Counted from the first letter of the stretch, positions 44,093 to 53,697 are shown. The stretch is 64,000 bases of DNA from Rothia amarae (GCF_014705945.2 NZ_CP061538.1:2108001-2172000); one strand, 5' to 3'. Numbers and translations are program-made. Notes: generated by a model from the letters alone, not told the origin.

Positions 44093-45289
44093 CTACTTCC
44101 ACAGTCTGTTTCTTGTATGAATCACTGAGGGGCGAATCTGCGACCACTCTGGGCAGGGTAAACGTACCGCTTTAGGACAACCTGCCAGCGCAGTGATAAT
44201 AGATTCGCAACGACGGTTGAATTCCATCACGTTACATTTTTCGACCACTTGGCCCGGGAAATGGCGGTGCATCTTAGACACAGAATCAGAGGATTCTTGG
44301 AGACCGTGTCCGGTGTGCCCTGGCACGTGTTTAACGATGACGCGTCGTTCACGAATAGCCTCGGTCAGCTCGGTCATTTCTTCTACAACTTGGAGGTTCT
44401 GCGCACCTTCTTCTACCCAGTGTTCAAATGACCAGCGGTTATGCGCCAAACGGAGCACGAACGTCAAAGCACCTAAAGAATCGGTATGGATGATGAGCCG
44501 CCGTCCGCCGTGGTAGAAAATGTGGAATGCCGCCAGCATGGCAGAGAGTTCGCCGGTCATAATGTTGGTGGCGTCGTAGTGGGCGTGAAAGTAGAAGCCG
44601 TCTTCGCTCACACCGCCAATGCCCATGCGCCCGCCGCGAGCAAACTTTTTATTGTTCGTCGAGCGGTAAGAGCAATCGGTGAATACTCGGTATTCGGTGA
44701 GCTTCTCTACCGGGCGCAAAGCCACCTCGGCTTCCATGCGCTGATGGGCTAGTCGGGATGCTTCTTCAATATAGTGCGGAAGAAGATCACCGGCGGGAGT
44801 TCCCACTAGTTTCACATGTTGCTCCCCAAGGGAATGTGACTCATAAGGGTTTAATACCTTATCGATGGAGCGGTACTCCATGATGTCTTTCAATGAACCA
44901 AACTGGCGGAACAATAATTTGAGATCGTGCCTATCCGCAGCCACGGTAATCAAATTCTGCTTATATTCCTGAGGAATAAGTTCCCAGGCCCGCAAGATTG
45001 CACGCCCCAGCATCGCTACGTGAACGTCATCGCACGATTCTAAAAGAGAATGCGCACAGGACTCCGTAATCGGCTGAGTCTCAATCACTTCACGATCGCC
45101 GTTTTCACGGGATATGAAAATCATGGCTGACAGTCCGGCGTAACACTTACCTTTTGCTTTCACCGACTCCATCATGACTGCAACCACTGCCACACCGATA
45201 TCTACGAAACCGGCAGGATAGCTTGACGTGTAGTCGGGAGCCTCCCACGTGAGAGTAGTGCGTTTAATTTGTGCTGGTGTAATACTCAT
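44093..45289 (-). CDS. RNase HI-like protein with N-terminal degenerate domain
   Basis: 398 residues, with a strong AAGGAGGTGG site before ATG 45289. The C-terminal part (about 198-345) has the full RNase HI catalytic set: Asp205 (VFTDCSYR), Glu247 (TGELSAM), Asp270 (IIHTDSLGAL) and Asp335 after HVPGHTGHG, plus the conserved GH-x-GH loop. Residues 25-135 look like a second, degenerate copy of the same fold (VDIGVAVVAV; VAADRHDLKLLF), by inference. It forms a two-gene unit with the ATPase 39 bp upstream. Role unknown; nucleic-acid processing linked to the ATPase is possible. Confidence 0.65.
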   Translation of the reverse strand: MSITPAQIKRTTLTWEAPDYTSSYPAGFVDIGVAVVAVMMESVKAKGKCYAGLSAMIFISRENGDREVIETQPITESCAHSLLESCDDVHVAMLGRAILRAWELIPQEYKQNLITVAADRHDLKLLFRQFGSLKDIMEYRSIDKVLNPYESHSLGEQHVKLVGTPAGDLLPHYIEEASRLAHQRMEAEVALRPVEKLTEYRVFTDCSYRSTNNKKFARGGRMGIGGVSEDGFYFHAHYDATNIMTGELSAMLAAFHIFYHGGRRLIIHTDSLGALTFVLRLAHNRWSFEHWVEEGAQNLQVVEEMTELTEAIRERRVIVKHVPGHTGHGLQESSDSVSKMHRHFPGQVVEKCNVMEFNRRCESIITALAGCPKAVRLPCPEWSQIRPSVIHTRNRLWK

Positions 45290-45328
45290 TGTTCTTCCAC
45301 CTCCTTTTCTCTGTGTAATTGTTTATCC

Positions 45329-46411
45329 TTAAAAACTATTGAAACTATCTTCAGCTCTTCGAACTGATAGCGCGCGAAGATATTCACGCAAGTGCGGAAT
45401 GGCGAAAGTGACCTTGCCGTAGGATGCAGAACGAATAATCTGCGACTCCAACAGTCGATTGCGGTACACCCCCGCGTACTGCGGGTTTTTGCCCAAACGA
45501 GCGGAAATATCGCTCATTTTAGAGGGGCTCTCATCCTGCGCCATTGCCTCCAAGAAGGCTCGATCCCCTGCTGAGAGTTTAGACAACAGCGGTTCGAGGA
45601 CGGACGCGCCCAGCTTCTCTTGGGCAGAAGCGATACCGCTGACGACTTCAGCTTCTGAGAGTTCCCCTTGCGCCTGCTGACGTAACGCTTCCGCTACCAG
45701 GTACACCATGTAGGGGTGCCCCTTAGTAGCAAGACATGCGCGAGAGAGCAAAGATTCGCTGAGCGAATCATGGCGGATAGCCGGGCATGATTCTAGAGCT
45801 TGCCGCAAGACGCTTTCCGTTTGCTCGCGCGTCAAAGCACACACGTCAAAGCGCAGGGGCGAGCCAAGGGGCAACATAACCGACGATTCCAGTATCTCTC
45901 GCATCTCCGCCGTCCTACCGGCCATCAGAAGTTGTACCGGTAAGCCCTTTTTCTGGGCGTGTACCAGTGCCTCCACAAGATTTTCTAGGCGAGGTAGGCA
46001 AGAGCGGTCTACTGCATCCAAGGTCAAGAGTAACCCCGTGCCCTTTAAGCGCAGAACCTCCGCGAGAGATTCCACCTGTGCTGCGAGGGACTCCTTCCCG
46101 AAGGATTCCTGTCCCTGCCCTTGATCCGTCAGCGATTCGTGCAACGCAGGAAAATAAGTGCCCCGCATGCGATCGCTGAGACCTTTCAACGGAATATCTG
46201 AAACAACACGCCACCCAGCATTGCGGGCAACACTTTCACACGCTTTCAGCAAAGTGGTCTTTCCAATACCTGCTGAACCAGAAATAACCGTGAAGTTGCT
46301 GGAGTTAGTTTCGTGGAGAAGCGACGTAAACGCGGCAAGCTGGGATTCCCTGCCCACCAAGCTGGCGGCGAGAGAACCCTGCTCCTGTTGAGTTTGTTGC
46401 GCGTTCGTCAT
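45329..46411 (-). CDS. AAA/STAND-like ATPase
   Basis: About 360 residues from ATG 46411, set by AAGGAG. VGRESQLAAFTSLL is an AAA_16/Orc1-like N-terminal box, then Walker A GSAGIGKTTLL (45-55) and a Walker B-like LLLTLDAVDR (128-136). Sensor-like LLMAGRTAEM and a helical lid (GHPYMVYLVAEAL) follow. The C-terminal third is a winged helix (MSDISARLGKNPQYAGVYRNRLLESQIIR). Such proteins act as NTP switches, often with effectors. Its neighbour is the RNase H-like gene. 9-bp and 19-bp tandem repeats lie upstream. Confidence 0.7.
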   Translation of the reverse strand: MTNAQQTQQEQGSLAASLVGRESQLAAFTSLLHETNSSNFTVISGSAGIGKTTLLKACESVARNAGWRVVSDIPLKGLSDRMRGTYFPALHESLTDQGQGQESFGKESLAAQVESLAEVLRLKGTGLLLTLDAVDRSCLPRLENLVEALVHAQKKGLPVQLLMAGRTAEMREILESSVMLPLGSPLRFDVCALTREQTESVLRQALESCPAIRHDSLSESLLSRACLATKGHPYMVYLVAEALRQQAQGELSEAEVVSGIASAQEKLGASVLEPLLSKLSAGDRAFLEAMAQDESPSKMSDISARLGKNPQYAGVYRNRLLESQIIRSASYGKVTFAIPHLREYLRALSVRRAEDSFNSF

Positions 46412-46430
46412 CGCTCTCCTTAAAAAACCT

Positions 46431-46457
46431 TTATATCTTTTATATCTTTTATATCTT
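46431..46457 (-). repeat. 9-bp tandem repeat, three perfect copies
   Basis: Three copies of TTATATCTT lie 20-46 bp upstream of the ATPase start codon, in the 5' untranslated or promoter position on the minus strand (AAGATATAA there). Change in copy number could alter expression. Confidence 0.75.
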
Positions 46458-46531
46458 GGGGGTTCAAGGTTAGACGACATTCTTCCCCTCTCAGAGGATT
46501 ACCACCTGCCCCACAAACACGCCACTGCCCA

Positions 46532-46569
46532 CCCTTTGATACATCTCTCGCCCTTTGATATATTTCTCG
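46532..46569 (-). repeat. 19-bp tandem repeat, two copies
   Basis: CCCTTTGATACATCTCTCG is followed directly by CCCTTTGATATATTTCTCG. They differ at two positions. Located about 120-160 bp upstream of the ATPase and 63 bp before the ABM gene, in a divergent promoter region. Confidence 0.7.
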
Positions 46570-46631
46570 CTCTGCTAAACCCTCCAGTGATAGCGTGAAC
46601 TCGATATATTTTCTAACCATCAAGGAGCACC

Positions 46632-46919
46632 GTGATAGGCGTATTTGCGCGAGCAACCGTCAAGCCTGGGCACAGTGGGCCGTTCGAAGAACTCTCTCGA
46701 AAACTCCACCAAAAATCCCTCTCTGAAGACGGCGTCATCAGCTACAACTTTGGCCCTATGAAGGGTGAAGGCTCGGAGAACGAATTCGCATTCTTAGAAC
46801 GCTGGGAATCCATCGAAGCACTCGAAGCACACATGGAAACCGAGCATTATAAAGAGGCCGACGAAACCTGCCAGGAACATCTGGCAGAACCTATGCAAAT
46901 CAGCATTTTTGAGATTTAG
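46632..46919 (+). CDS. ABM-domain protein (quinol monooxygenase-like), copy 1
   Basis: 95 residues from GTG 46632 with AAGGAG upstream. VFARATVKPGHSGPFEELSRKL and FAFLERWESIEALEAHMET fit the antibiotic biosynthesis monooxygenase (ABM) fold, a dimeric ferredoxin-like barrel used for quinol oxygenation or heme-related chemistry. The next gene, 9 bp downstream, is a paralogue. Substrate unknown. Confidence 0.8.
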   Translation: MIGVFARATVKPGHSGPFEELSRKLHQKSLSEDGVISYNFGPMKGEGSENEFAFLERWESIEALEAHMETEHYKEADETCQEHLAEPMQISIFEI

Positions 46920-46928
46920 GAGTCACTC

Positions 46929-47219
46929 ATGATCGGCGTTATTGCTAAAGCCTCCGTCAACTCTGAAGCCGTTGAAGCGTTCGAAAAATCCGCGCAGCAA
47001 CTAGTCGACACAACCCGCGCGCAGGATGCCGGGTGCCTTAGCTACGACTTCGGCGCCATCGTCGAAGAAGGGAGCGAAGGCGAGTACGCCTTTTTAGAGC
47101 GCTGGGAAAGTCAAGAAGCACTCGATGCACACTCCAACTCAGTTCATTTCAAAGAAGCAATGAGTGAGTGGGAGAAGTACCTCTCTGAGCCTCTTGAGGT
47201 ACGCACCTACGAATTCTAG
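46929..47219 (+). CDS. ABM-domain protein, copy 2
   Basis: 96 residues; VIAKASVNSEAVEAFEKSA, SYDFGAIVEEGSEGEYAFLERWESQEALDAHSNS align with the previous gene throughout, so this is a tandem duplication. Probably forms homo- or heterodimers with its neighbour. Confidence 0.8.
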   Translation: MIGVIAKASVNSEAVEAFEKSAQQLVDTTRAQDAGCLSYDFGAIVEEGSEGEYAFLERWESQEALDAHSNSVHFKEAMSEWEKYLSEPLEVRTYEF

Positions 47220-47257
47220 GTAGAGCTTATCGGTTCGACGACGAGCCACCGACGTTG

Positions 47258-47322
47258 AAAACACACAGTCTTCCCGCTGACACAGCTTTTTAACTGTGGT
47301 TGTGGGAAGACCGTGTGTTTTT
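47258..47322 (+). terminator. extended hairpin terminator
   Basis: AAAACACACAGTCTTCCC pairs with GGGAAGACCGTGTGTTTT, and an inner CACAG pairs with CTGTG around a T-run. T-rich sequence follows. It probably serves both the ABM genes and the convergent minus-strand gene. Confidence 0.85.
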
Positions 47323-47349
47323 AGTTTCTATGCTGGGCTATCGGGCTAC

Positions 47350-47808
47350 TTATGAATGAGTCTCGACGCGCGGATTGTTCTTCCGCAGCTTCCACCAGGT
47401 GAAGTAGTACAGCGCGCCAAGAGCTATATAGATAACCGCTTTGGCAAGATTCCAACCGTTAAAGTTGCTGAGGAGGGAGTTCAACAAGCTGCCCGTCAAA
47501 AGCAACCCAATGAAGACCGCGGCCGGAACTAAGAATCCCGCTAAGAAATATAGAGCCAGGATAAACGCCGCCGTGGGACGTCCAGTCATCTGCCACCAAG
47601 GTCGCGGTGCAGGAGTTTCACCCTCCGCGCGGAATATGCGTGTGAGACCGTAGATACAAACCGCAACCACGGTTACATAAATAAATTCGGAGATATCTTC
47701 TGCCCCATCAGGGAACAGAGTAGAGAGAAGCATATTCAGGATGAGTCCCCCGATAAACCACCCCGCCAGAATGACTCCGCATTTCGCATAAGGATCGTAG
47801 ATTCGCAT
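47350..47808 (-). CDS. hypothetical membrane protein
   Basis: 152 residues with four hydrophobic segments (CGVILAGWFIGGLILNMLL; FIYVTVVAVCIYGL; FILALYFLAGFLVPAAVFI; AVIYIALGALYYFTWW). I do not recognise the family. The cytoplasmic loop has a proline-rich stretch (ETPAPRPWWQMTGRP). A GGAGA-type site precedes ATG 47808. Confidence 0.65.
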   Translation of the reverse strand: MRIYDPYAKCGVILAGWFIGGLILNMLLSTLFPDGAEDISEFIYVTVVAVCIYGLTRIFRAEGETPAPRPWWQMTGRPTAAFILALYFLAGFLVPAAVFIGLLLTGSLLNSLLSNFNGWNLAKAVIYIALGALYYFTWWKLRKNNPRVETHS

Positions 47809-47856
47809 GGTTCTCCTCTAGATATTCCCCGGACTCAGACCATAAGTTACTTCTAT

Positions 47857-48396
47857 TTAGTCAGTTGCAAGACGCGCGTAGACTGCCATATCGCGCAGTT
47901 CTCCCCGCAGGTTTTCGCCTGCTCGTGCGACACCCTCAAAAGTGCATCCGGCCGATTCAGCAACATGGCGCGATGCCGGGTTAGCCACAGCAGCTTTGAC
48001 CTCAACTCGATGGACACCCTGATCAAAGGCGTATTGCATTGCCAGCTTCAAAGCGCGCGTCTGCAGTCCTTTACCGCGAGCCCACGGGGAAGTGTTATAC
48101 CCCACCGACACCGCAGGGATATCCTCGTCAATCAGGCGAAGCTCAATAGAACCGCAATAGCGACCGTCGAACTCCTCACCCGTTATTGCCCAGCGCGTGA
48201 GGTCTTCTGGCTTTTGGGCGTAGCTTTCTGCCATGTCGCGAGTGTACTCCAGCGGGACCTGCGTGAACTGGCGCATGCGGGAGTCGGTAGAGCTGGCAAA
48301 AATATCGTCTACATCCTCAGCGCGAAAAGGGCGCAGAGTGACAACGCCGTCGGTCAGCTCGGCAACGGGCAGCGGCCAGAAAAGTTCTTCAGCCAT
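47857..48396 (-). CDS. GNAT-family N-acetyltransferase (RimJ/RimL-like)
   Basis: 179 residues. TDGVVTLRPFRAEDVDDIFAS at the start, NTSPWARGKGLQTRALKLAMQYAF for acetyl-CoA binding, and VANPASRHVAESAGCTFEG. It lies 10 bp downstream of ilvD on the same strand and is probably co-transcribed. Substrate unknown. Confidence 0.85.
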   Translation of the reverse strand: MAEELFWPLPVAELTDGVVTLRPFRAEDVDDIFASSTDSRMRQFTQVPLEYTRDMAESYAQKPEDLTRWAITGEEFDGRYCGSIELRLIDEDIPAVSVGYNTSPWARGKGLQTRALKLAMQYAFDQGVHRVEVKAAVANPASRHVAESAGCTFEGVARAGENLRGELRDMAVYARLATD

Positions 48397-48406
48397 AAGG
48401 GTTCTC

Positions 48407-50254
48407 CTAGCGATACTCTTCGGGTAGCACTCGCACGCCGCCTTTGTCCGCCGAAGATGCCATCATCGCGTACGCCTTCAGCGCTTTCGAGACTTCACGT
48501 TCCCGGGGCTTAGTGGGCTTCCACGGCAGCGGACCCTTGGCTTCACGGCGGGACTGCAACTCTTCATCGGATACATTGACGCGCAGGATTCGATGGGTTA
48601 CATCGATCTCGATTTCGTCACCGGTCTGTACCAGCCCAATGGCACCGCCAGATGCCGCCTCGGGGGAAATGTGCCCAATCGAGATACCCGAGGTTCCGCC
48701 CGAAAAACGCCCATCGGTAATCAGTGCGCAGGTTTTACCAAGACCCAGACCTTTTAGGTACGAAGTGGGGTAGAGCATCTCCTGCATGCCCGGCCCCCCC
48801 TTGGGACCTTCGTACTGGATGACGACGACGTCGCCCTCTTTCACATTCTTCGACAGAATCTCGAACACGGCTTCATCTTGAGATTCCACCACAAATGCCT
48901 TGCCCTTGAAGTGGAACAGCTCAGGGTCGATGCCAGCAGATTTGATGATTGCTCCATCTTCAGCAATGTTTCCACGCAAAACCGCCAGACCGCCATCGGC
49001 AGTGTAGGCGTGCTTAACAGAGCGGATGCAACCGTTTTCGGCGTCCTTCTCTAATGACTCGTATTTATTGGCGGTAGAGAACGCCTGGGTGGTACGTACC
49101 CCGCCGGGTGCTGCTAAGAAGAGTTCTTGCGCTTCTGCACTGGGATTTTCTGAACGAATGTCCCAGGTATTCAACCATTCTTCGAGCGAATTTGAGTGCA
49201 CTGAATGGACGTTCTTATTCAGCAAACCGGCACGGTCCAACTCACCAAGCAGCGCAGGGATACCGCCTGCGCGGTGGACGTGCTCAATGTGGTATTTGGT
49301 GGAGTTGGGAGCGACCTTAGCAAGGCAAGGAACGCGACGGGAAACAGCATCAATATCTTCCAGCGTGAAGTCGCACTCTGCTTCGTTAGCAATTGCCAGA
49401 ATATGCAAAACGGTATTGGTGGAACCACCCATGGCAACGTCTAAAGCCATTGCGTTTTCGAAGGCTTCTTTAGTGGCGATGGATCGGGGCAACACCGAAT
49501 CGTCGTCATTCTTGTAATAGCGGTTTGCCAGCTCAACAATGGTACGACCAGCATTTTCGAAGAGGGCTTTACGAGCAATCTGAGTTGCCAGCGTGGTTCC
49601 GTTACCCGGCAGAGCTAAACCAATGGCTTCATTGAGGCAGTTCATGGAATTAGCGGTAAACATGCCAGAGCAGGATCCACAGGTGGGGCAAGCATTCTTC
49701 TCAATTTGAGCTAGCTGGGCATCAGAGACCGATTCATCCACAGCCATTGCCATAGCATCCACCAGATCTAGGCGATGCTCAACGACACCCTCAATACCTT
49801 CACCAGATTCCATAGGTCCGCCGGATACGAAGATAGTAGGAATGTTCAACCGCATAGCCGCCAGCAACATACCGGGGGTAATTTTGTCGCAGTTAGAGAT
49901 ACACACCAGAGCATCAGCCCGGTGAGCGTTGACCATATACTCCACTGAATCTGCAATGAGGTCACGAGAAGGCAAGGAATAGAGCATTCCATCATGCCCC
50001 ATTGCGATGCCATCATCGACCGCAATCGTATTGAATTCCTTAGCTACACCGCCGGCGTCTGCAATCGCCTGACTCACCAGCTGACCCATATCTTTCAAGT
50101 GGACATGGCCGGGCACAAATTGAGTGAACGAGTTAGCCACAGCGATAATCGGCTTACCAAAATCGTCGTCCCCCATACCTGTGGCCCGCCACAGCGCACG
50201 AGCTCCTGCCATATTTCGACCGTGAGTAGATGTGCGTGAACGCAGTTCAGGCAT
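48407..50254 (-). CDS. ilvD: dihydroxy-acid dehydratase
   Basis: 615 residues. Converts dihydroxy-isovalerate and dihydroxy-methylvalerate to 2-oxo acids in valine, isoleucine and leucine synthesis. Fe-S ligands are in [11 protein letters not shown] and [43 protein letters not shown] is the C-terminal hallmark. AGGAG precedes ATG 50254. No other ilv gene adjoins. Length is normal for the long IlvD class. Confidence 0.95.
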   Translation of the reverse strand: MPELRSRTSTHGRNMAGARALWRATGMGDDDFGKPIIAVANSFTQFVPGHVHLKDMGQLVSQAIADAGGVAKEFNTIAVDDGIAMGHDGMLYSLPSRDLIADSVEYMVNAHRADALVCISNCDKITPGMLLAAMRLNIPTIFVSGGPMESGEGIEGVVEHRLDLVDAMAMAVDESVSDAQLAQIEKNACPTCGSCSGMFTANSMNCLNEAIGLALPGNGTTLATQIARKALFENAGRTIVELANRYYKNDDDSVLPRSIATKEAFENAMALDVAMGGSTNTVLHILAIANEAECDFTLEDIDAVSRRVPCLAKVAPNSTKYHIEHVHRAGGIPALLGELDRAGLLNKNVHSVHSNSLEEWLNTWDIRSENPSAEAQELFLAAPGGVRTTQAFSTANKYESLEKDAENGCIRSVKHAYTADGGLAVLRGNIAEDGAIIKSAGIDPELFHFKGKAFVVESQDEAVFEILSKNVKEGDVVVIQYEGPKGGPGMQEMLYPTSYLKGLGLGKTCALITDGRFSGGTSGISIGHISPEAASGGAIGLVQTGDEIEIDVTHRILRVNVSDEELQSRREAKGPLPWKPTKPREREVSKALKAYAMMASSADKGGVRVLPEEYR

Positions 50255-50387
50255 GAGTTCCTCCTAGTAGGCGACTTTTCAAGTCAGTTTACGCTTTTGC
50301 AACGAGCGTCCCCATATTCAGGTGAGCGGTTCCACGATATGAACAGATTTTCACACTGTCTCACCCTTTTTCTAATTCCTAGAATGT

Positions 50388-50428
50388 AAATAGACGACGC
50401 TCGGGCAGTGCCCGAGTGTCGTCTATTT
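50388..50428 (-). terminator. terminator of amino-acid permease gene
   Basis: AAATAGACGACGCTCGGGCA pairs with TGCCCGAGTGTCGTCTATTT (one mismatched pair) with almost no loop. It lies 25 bp after the minus-strand stop. Confidence 0.8.
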
Positions 50429-50452
50429 AGTCTCTAAAGAATCAGAAAAGAT

Positions 50453-52000
50453 TTACTTTTCAGTGTGATTCTGACGGACGCTGCCGCCCTTATTGTCCTT
50501 ATAGGCAGCAGTTGCAGGACGGTCAGCAATGATGGGGCTAATACCTGTGTAACCCTGGCGTTCAGCCGCAATAGCAAGAACGTTCTTACGCACGACGAAC
50601 CATCCAATCACCAGCAAAGGAATCACGATAATGAGTGAGCCCAAAGTAAAAGTACCTACGGGGTAATCGAAACCAATCAGCACCAATACGCCTGCAAGGA
50701 ACACTAGAACAATCCAGTCTGTAAAAGGTGCACCAGGCATTCGGTAAGCAGGTCGGGTGTAAACGCCCTGTTTGCTGAGCGAAACAAACTTCATGTGCGA
50801 AAGCACAATAGTTGCCCAGCTAGAAATGATACCCAGCGAAGCAATGTTCAACACGATTTCAAAAGCTTCCTTGGGAACAAAGTAGTTTAGAACGACCCCG
50901 AGAAAAGCTACACAAGCAGTCAGCAGAATACCCCCGTAAGGAACACCATTGGTGGACACGCGCTGAGCGAATCGAGGAGCCGAGCCAGCTACGGACATGG
51001 AATGCAGGATACGACCAGTGGAGTACAAGCCGGCGTTCAAAGAAGACAGCGCAGCGGTAATAACAACCAGTTCCATGATGGGAGCTGCATAGTCCACCCC
51101 AATATGAGAGAAGAAGGTCACGAAAGGTGACTCATCAGCAGAGTAAGCAGTGTAAGGCAACAGAAGGGTCAACAGAAGAACCGAACCAACATAGAAGATA
51201 GCGACACGGAAAATTACCGTGTTAATCGCCTTAGGAATTACCTTACGAGCATCCTGGGTTTCGCCGGCAGTAGTGCCGACCAATTCAATAGCTGCGTAGG
51301 CAAAGACAACACCCTGCATAATAACAAGAGCTGGAACAATACCGTTGGGGAAGAAACCACCATTATTGGCAATGAGATGGAAGCCGGTTTCTGATCCTGT
51401 AGGAGTACCAAAAATAACGAAGTAACAACCCACCAGCAAGAAGATAACCAGTGCGGTGACCTTCACCAAAGCGAACCAGAATTCAAGTTCACCGAACACC
51501 TTCACCGAAATCAAGTTCAGGGACACCACCAGGAAAATCACGATAAACGCAATCAGCCACTGGGGAATACCCGCAATAAATTCGCTGTACTGACCAAACC
51601 ACTTCACGTAAATCGCGATAGCAGTGGAGTCAACAATCGACGTCATTGCCCAGTTAATCCAGTAAAACCAACCCGAAACGTAAGCTGCTTTTTCACCGTA
51701 GAACTCACGGGCATACGAGACGAAAGAGCCAGAGGATGGACGGTGGACGACCAGCTCACCCATCGCACGAAGTATGAGGTAGGCGATGATGCCACACAGC
51801 AAGTAATCCAAGGCAAGGGCTGGACCTGCTTTTTCAAGACGCCCGCCAGCGCCCAAGAATAAACCAGTACCTATAGAACCGCCAATAGCAATCATCTGAA
51901 TCTGGCGAGAGCCTAGACCCTTGTGAAATCCGGTTTGTTCTTCTTGAAAAACGCTCGGATCATGCGTGCCTTTAGGCACGTGATTAGTTTTCTCAACCAC
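50453..52000 (-). CDS. amino acid permease (AnsP/CycA-like APC family)
   Basis: About 515 residues from GTG 52000 (GGGGGG site upstream); the frame extends further but without a sensible start. GLGSRQIQMIAIGGSIGTGLFLGAG and FWYWINWAMTS-like motifs mark the APC family, with 12 membrane segments. SVAGSAPRFAQRVSTNGVPYGG is typical of L-asparagine permease AnsP and relatives such as GABA or proline permeases. Substrate is not certain. Long 5' region (52001-52464) is shared with the MetE-like gene. Confidence 0.8.
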   Translation of the reverse strand: MVEKTNHVPKGTHDPSVFQEEQTGFHKGLGSRQIQMIAIGGSIGTGLFLGAGGRLEKAGPALALDYLLCGIIAYLILRAMGELVVHRPSSGSFVSYAREFYGEKAAYVSGWFYWINWAMTSIVDSTAIAIYVKWFGQYSEFIAGIPQWLIAFIVIFLVVSLNLISVKVFGELEFWFALVKVTALVIFLLVGCYFVIFGTPTGSETGFHLIANNGGFFPNGIVPALVIMQGVVFAYAAIELVGTTAGETQDARKVIPKAINTVIFRVAIFYVGSVLLLTLLLPYTAYSADESPFVTFFSHIGVDYAAPIMELVVITAALSSLNAGLYSTGRILHSMSVAGSAPRFAQRVSTNGVPYGGILLTACVAFLGVVLNYFVPKEAFEIVLNIASLGIISSWATIVLSHMKFVSLSKQGVYTRPAYRMPGAPFTDWIVLVFLAGVLVLIGFDYPVGTFTLGSLIIVIPLLVIGWFVVRKNVLAIAAERQGYTGISPIIADRPATAAYKDNKGGSVRQNHTEK

Positions 52001-52464
52001 TCGGAGCCCCCCTGTGTAAGAAAATATGAGAATCATGGATAAAACAGAAAAGAACCAAAGATATTCTCCCGTCAGGAGACGAGCATCTTGAGGTATGGGC
52101 GACCGAGGCACATTTCAAACCATCAAGCGCCTTGGACTGATTCACCATGCTCAACGAAGTTGTACGAGGGGAAACGTTACATCAGTTTTTGTTACGCAAC
52201 CGTTCTATTTTTCGCTGTCACTGAATAATTTTTTTGTGATGTTGGGAAGAACAAATCTGCCGGGCGGCATCATATTTACGTTCCTTCACATGTTCAAATA
52301 TTTCTTCTTAAGCAATATTTCTACTTCGTATCGACTCAAATTGTCATAGTGCTGAAACACAGAAATATGCGGTGAAAAACCTGGAATAGCTTGGAAGAAC
52401 ATAGGTCGAAGCGGTTTGCTGGAGAGAAGCCTTTAACCCAATGTATTTACTTCAAGGAGATTCC
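52001..52464. other. divergent intergenic region, 464 bp
   Basis: Separates the permease (minus) from the MetE-like gene (plus). A short inverted element (CTCCTGACGGGAG, near 52065-52080) sits close to the permease start. No known riboswitch pattern was recognised on either strand. Confidence 0.35.
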
Positions 52465-53667
52465 ATGGCAGAAAACACTACCTGTATTCAGACCACTCAC
52501 GTGGGCTCACTCCCCCGCAGCGAACGCCTGCAGAAAGCCAATCGCCAACGGCAAGAAGGAACACTTGCCGAGATTGATTTTCAGAAAATTCTGGCGGAAG
52601 AAGTGCAGAACGTTGTGACCCAGCAGGTAGAGGTCGGCATCGACATCGTCAACGACGGTGAGTACGGGCACGCGATGGCCCAAGCCGTTGATTACGGTGC
52701 ATGGTGGCACTATTCGTTTGCCCGCACAGGAGGACTCGAACTCATTGAAGAAGGTAATCCGGTCAATGAAGTTTTCCGTTCCACCCCCGGCAATCTGAAA
52801 TACACCACTTTTGGCGATCGTCGGGACTGGACTAAATTCCACGATTTTTATGCCACTGAATTAGATCTCGGAAACGACCCAGATCGGTCGTTCCCTGTAG
52901 CAACCTCAGCGATTTCTTATGTTGGGCAGGATGCCGTTGCCTCCGACACCGCCAACCTCAATACAGCCATTCAGGCAGTGGGTGCGCAGGAGGGATTCGT
53001 GGCAGCGCTTTCTCCCGGGTCCGCCGCACGCGTAGGAAATAAGCACTACGCCAGCGACAAAGAATTTATCTTCGCTTGGGCGGATGTCTTGAAAGAAGAA
53101 TACAAGGCGATTATCGACGCCGGTCTAACCGTTCAAATTGATGACCCCTCCATCGCCGAAGGCTGGGACCAGATCAATCCCGAGCCGTCCGTCAGCGACT
53201 ACCTGAACTTTATTCAGACCTCCGTGGACGCCCTTAACTATGCGCTGGAAGATTTGCCCCAGGACAAAATCCGCTTCCACCTGTGCTGGGGTTCGTGGCA
53301 CGGCCCCCACACCACAGATCTCGAATTCAAGCACCTGGCAAAGACCCTGCTATCTATCAACGCTTCGGCATATTCGTTTGAGGCGGCCAACGCCCGCCAT
53401 GCCCACGAGTGGAAAGAATGGGAAAAGATTGAACTCCCTGCCGGCAAAGTTATCCTACCCGGCGTGGTTTCGCACTCCACCAACGTCGTCGAGCACCCCG
53501 AACTCGTTGCCCAGCGCATTGAGCAGTTCGCCTCGGTAGTGGGTAAAGAAAATGTGATTGCTTCTACCGACTGCGGTTTGGGTGGGCGTATTCACCCTGA
53601 TATTGCCTGGGCAAAGCTACGCTCACTCGGTGAGGGCGCTAAAATCGCGTCCGAGCGTCTGTTCTAA
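52465..53667 (+). CDS. cobalamin-independent methionine synthase-like methyltransferase (MetE C-terminal type)
   Basis: 400 residues from ATG 52465 with AAGGAG upstream; the longer start at 52441 lacks a site. TTHVGSLPRSERL, VNDGEYGHAM, LTVQIDDPSIAE, FHLCWGSWHGPH (zinc His/Cys), SFEAANARHAHEW and ASTDCGLGG (zinc Cys) fit the stand-alone YxjG/YxjH or MetE catalytic domain. The usual full MetE is about 750 residues. Methyl donor (5-methyl-THF or other) is unknown. Good terminator downstream. Confidence 0.85.
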   Translation: MAENTTCIQTTHVGSLPRSERLQKANRQRQEGTLAEIDFQKILAEEVQNVVTQQVEVGIDIVNDGEYGHAMAQAVDYGAWWHYSFARTGGLELIEEGNPVNEVFRSTPGNLKYTTFGDRRDWTKFHDFYATELDLGNDPDRSFPVATSAISYVGQDAVASDTANLNTAIQAVGAQEGFVAALSPGSAARVGNKHYASDKEFIFAWADVLKEEYKAIIDAGLTVQIDDPSIAEGWDQINPEPSVSDYLNFIQTSVDALNYALEDLPQDKIRFHLCWGSWHGPHTTDLEFKHLAKTLLSINASAYSFEAANARHAHEWKEWEKIELPAGKVILPGVVSHSTNVVEHPELVAQRIEQFASVVGKENVIASTDCGLGGRIHPDIAWAKLRSLGEGAKIASERLF

Positions 53668-53697
53668 TTTAAAAATCCCAGTTAAGGGGACAGATTA

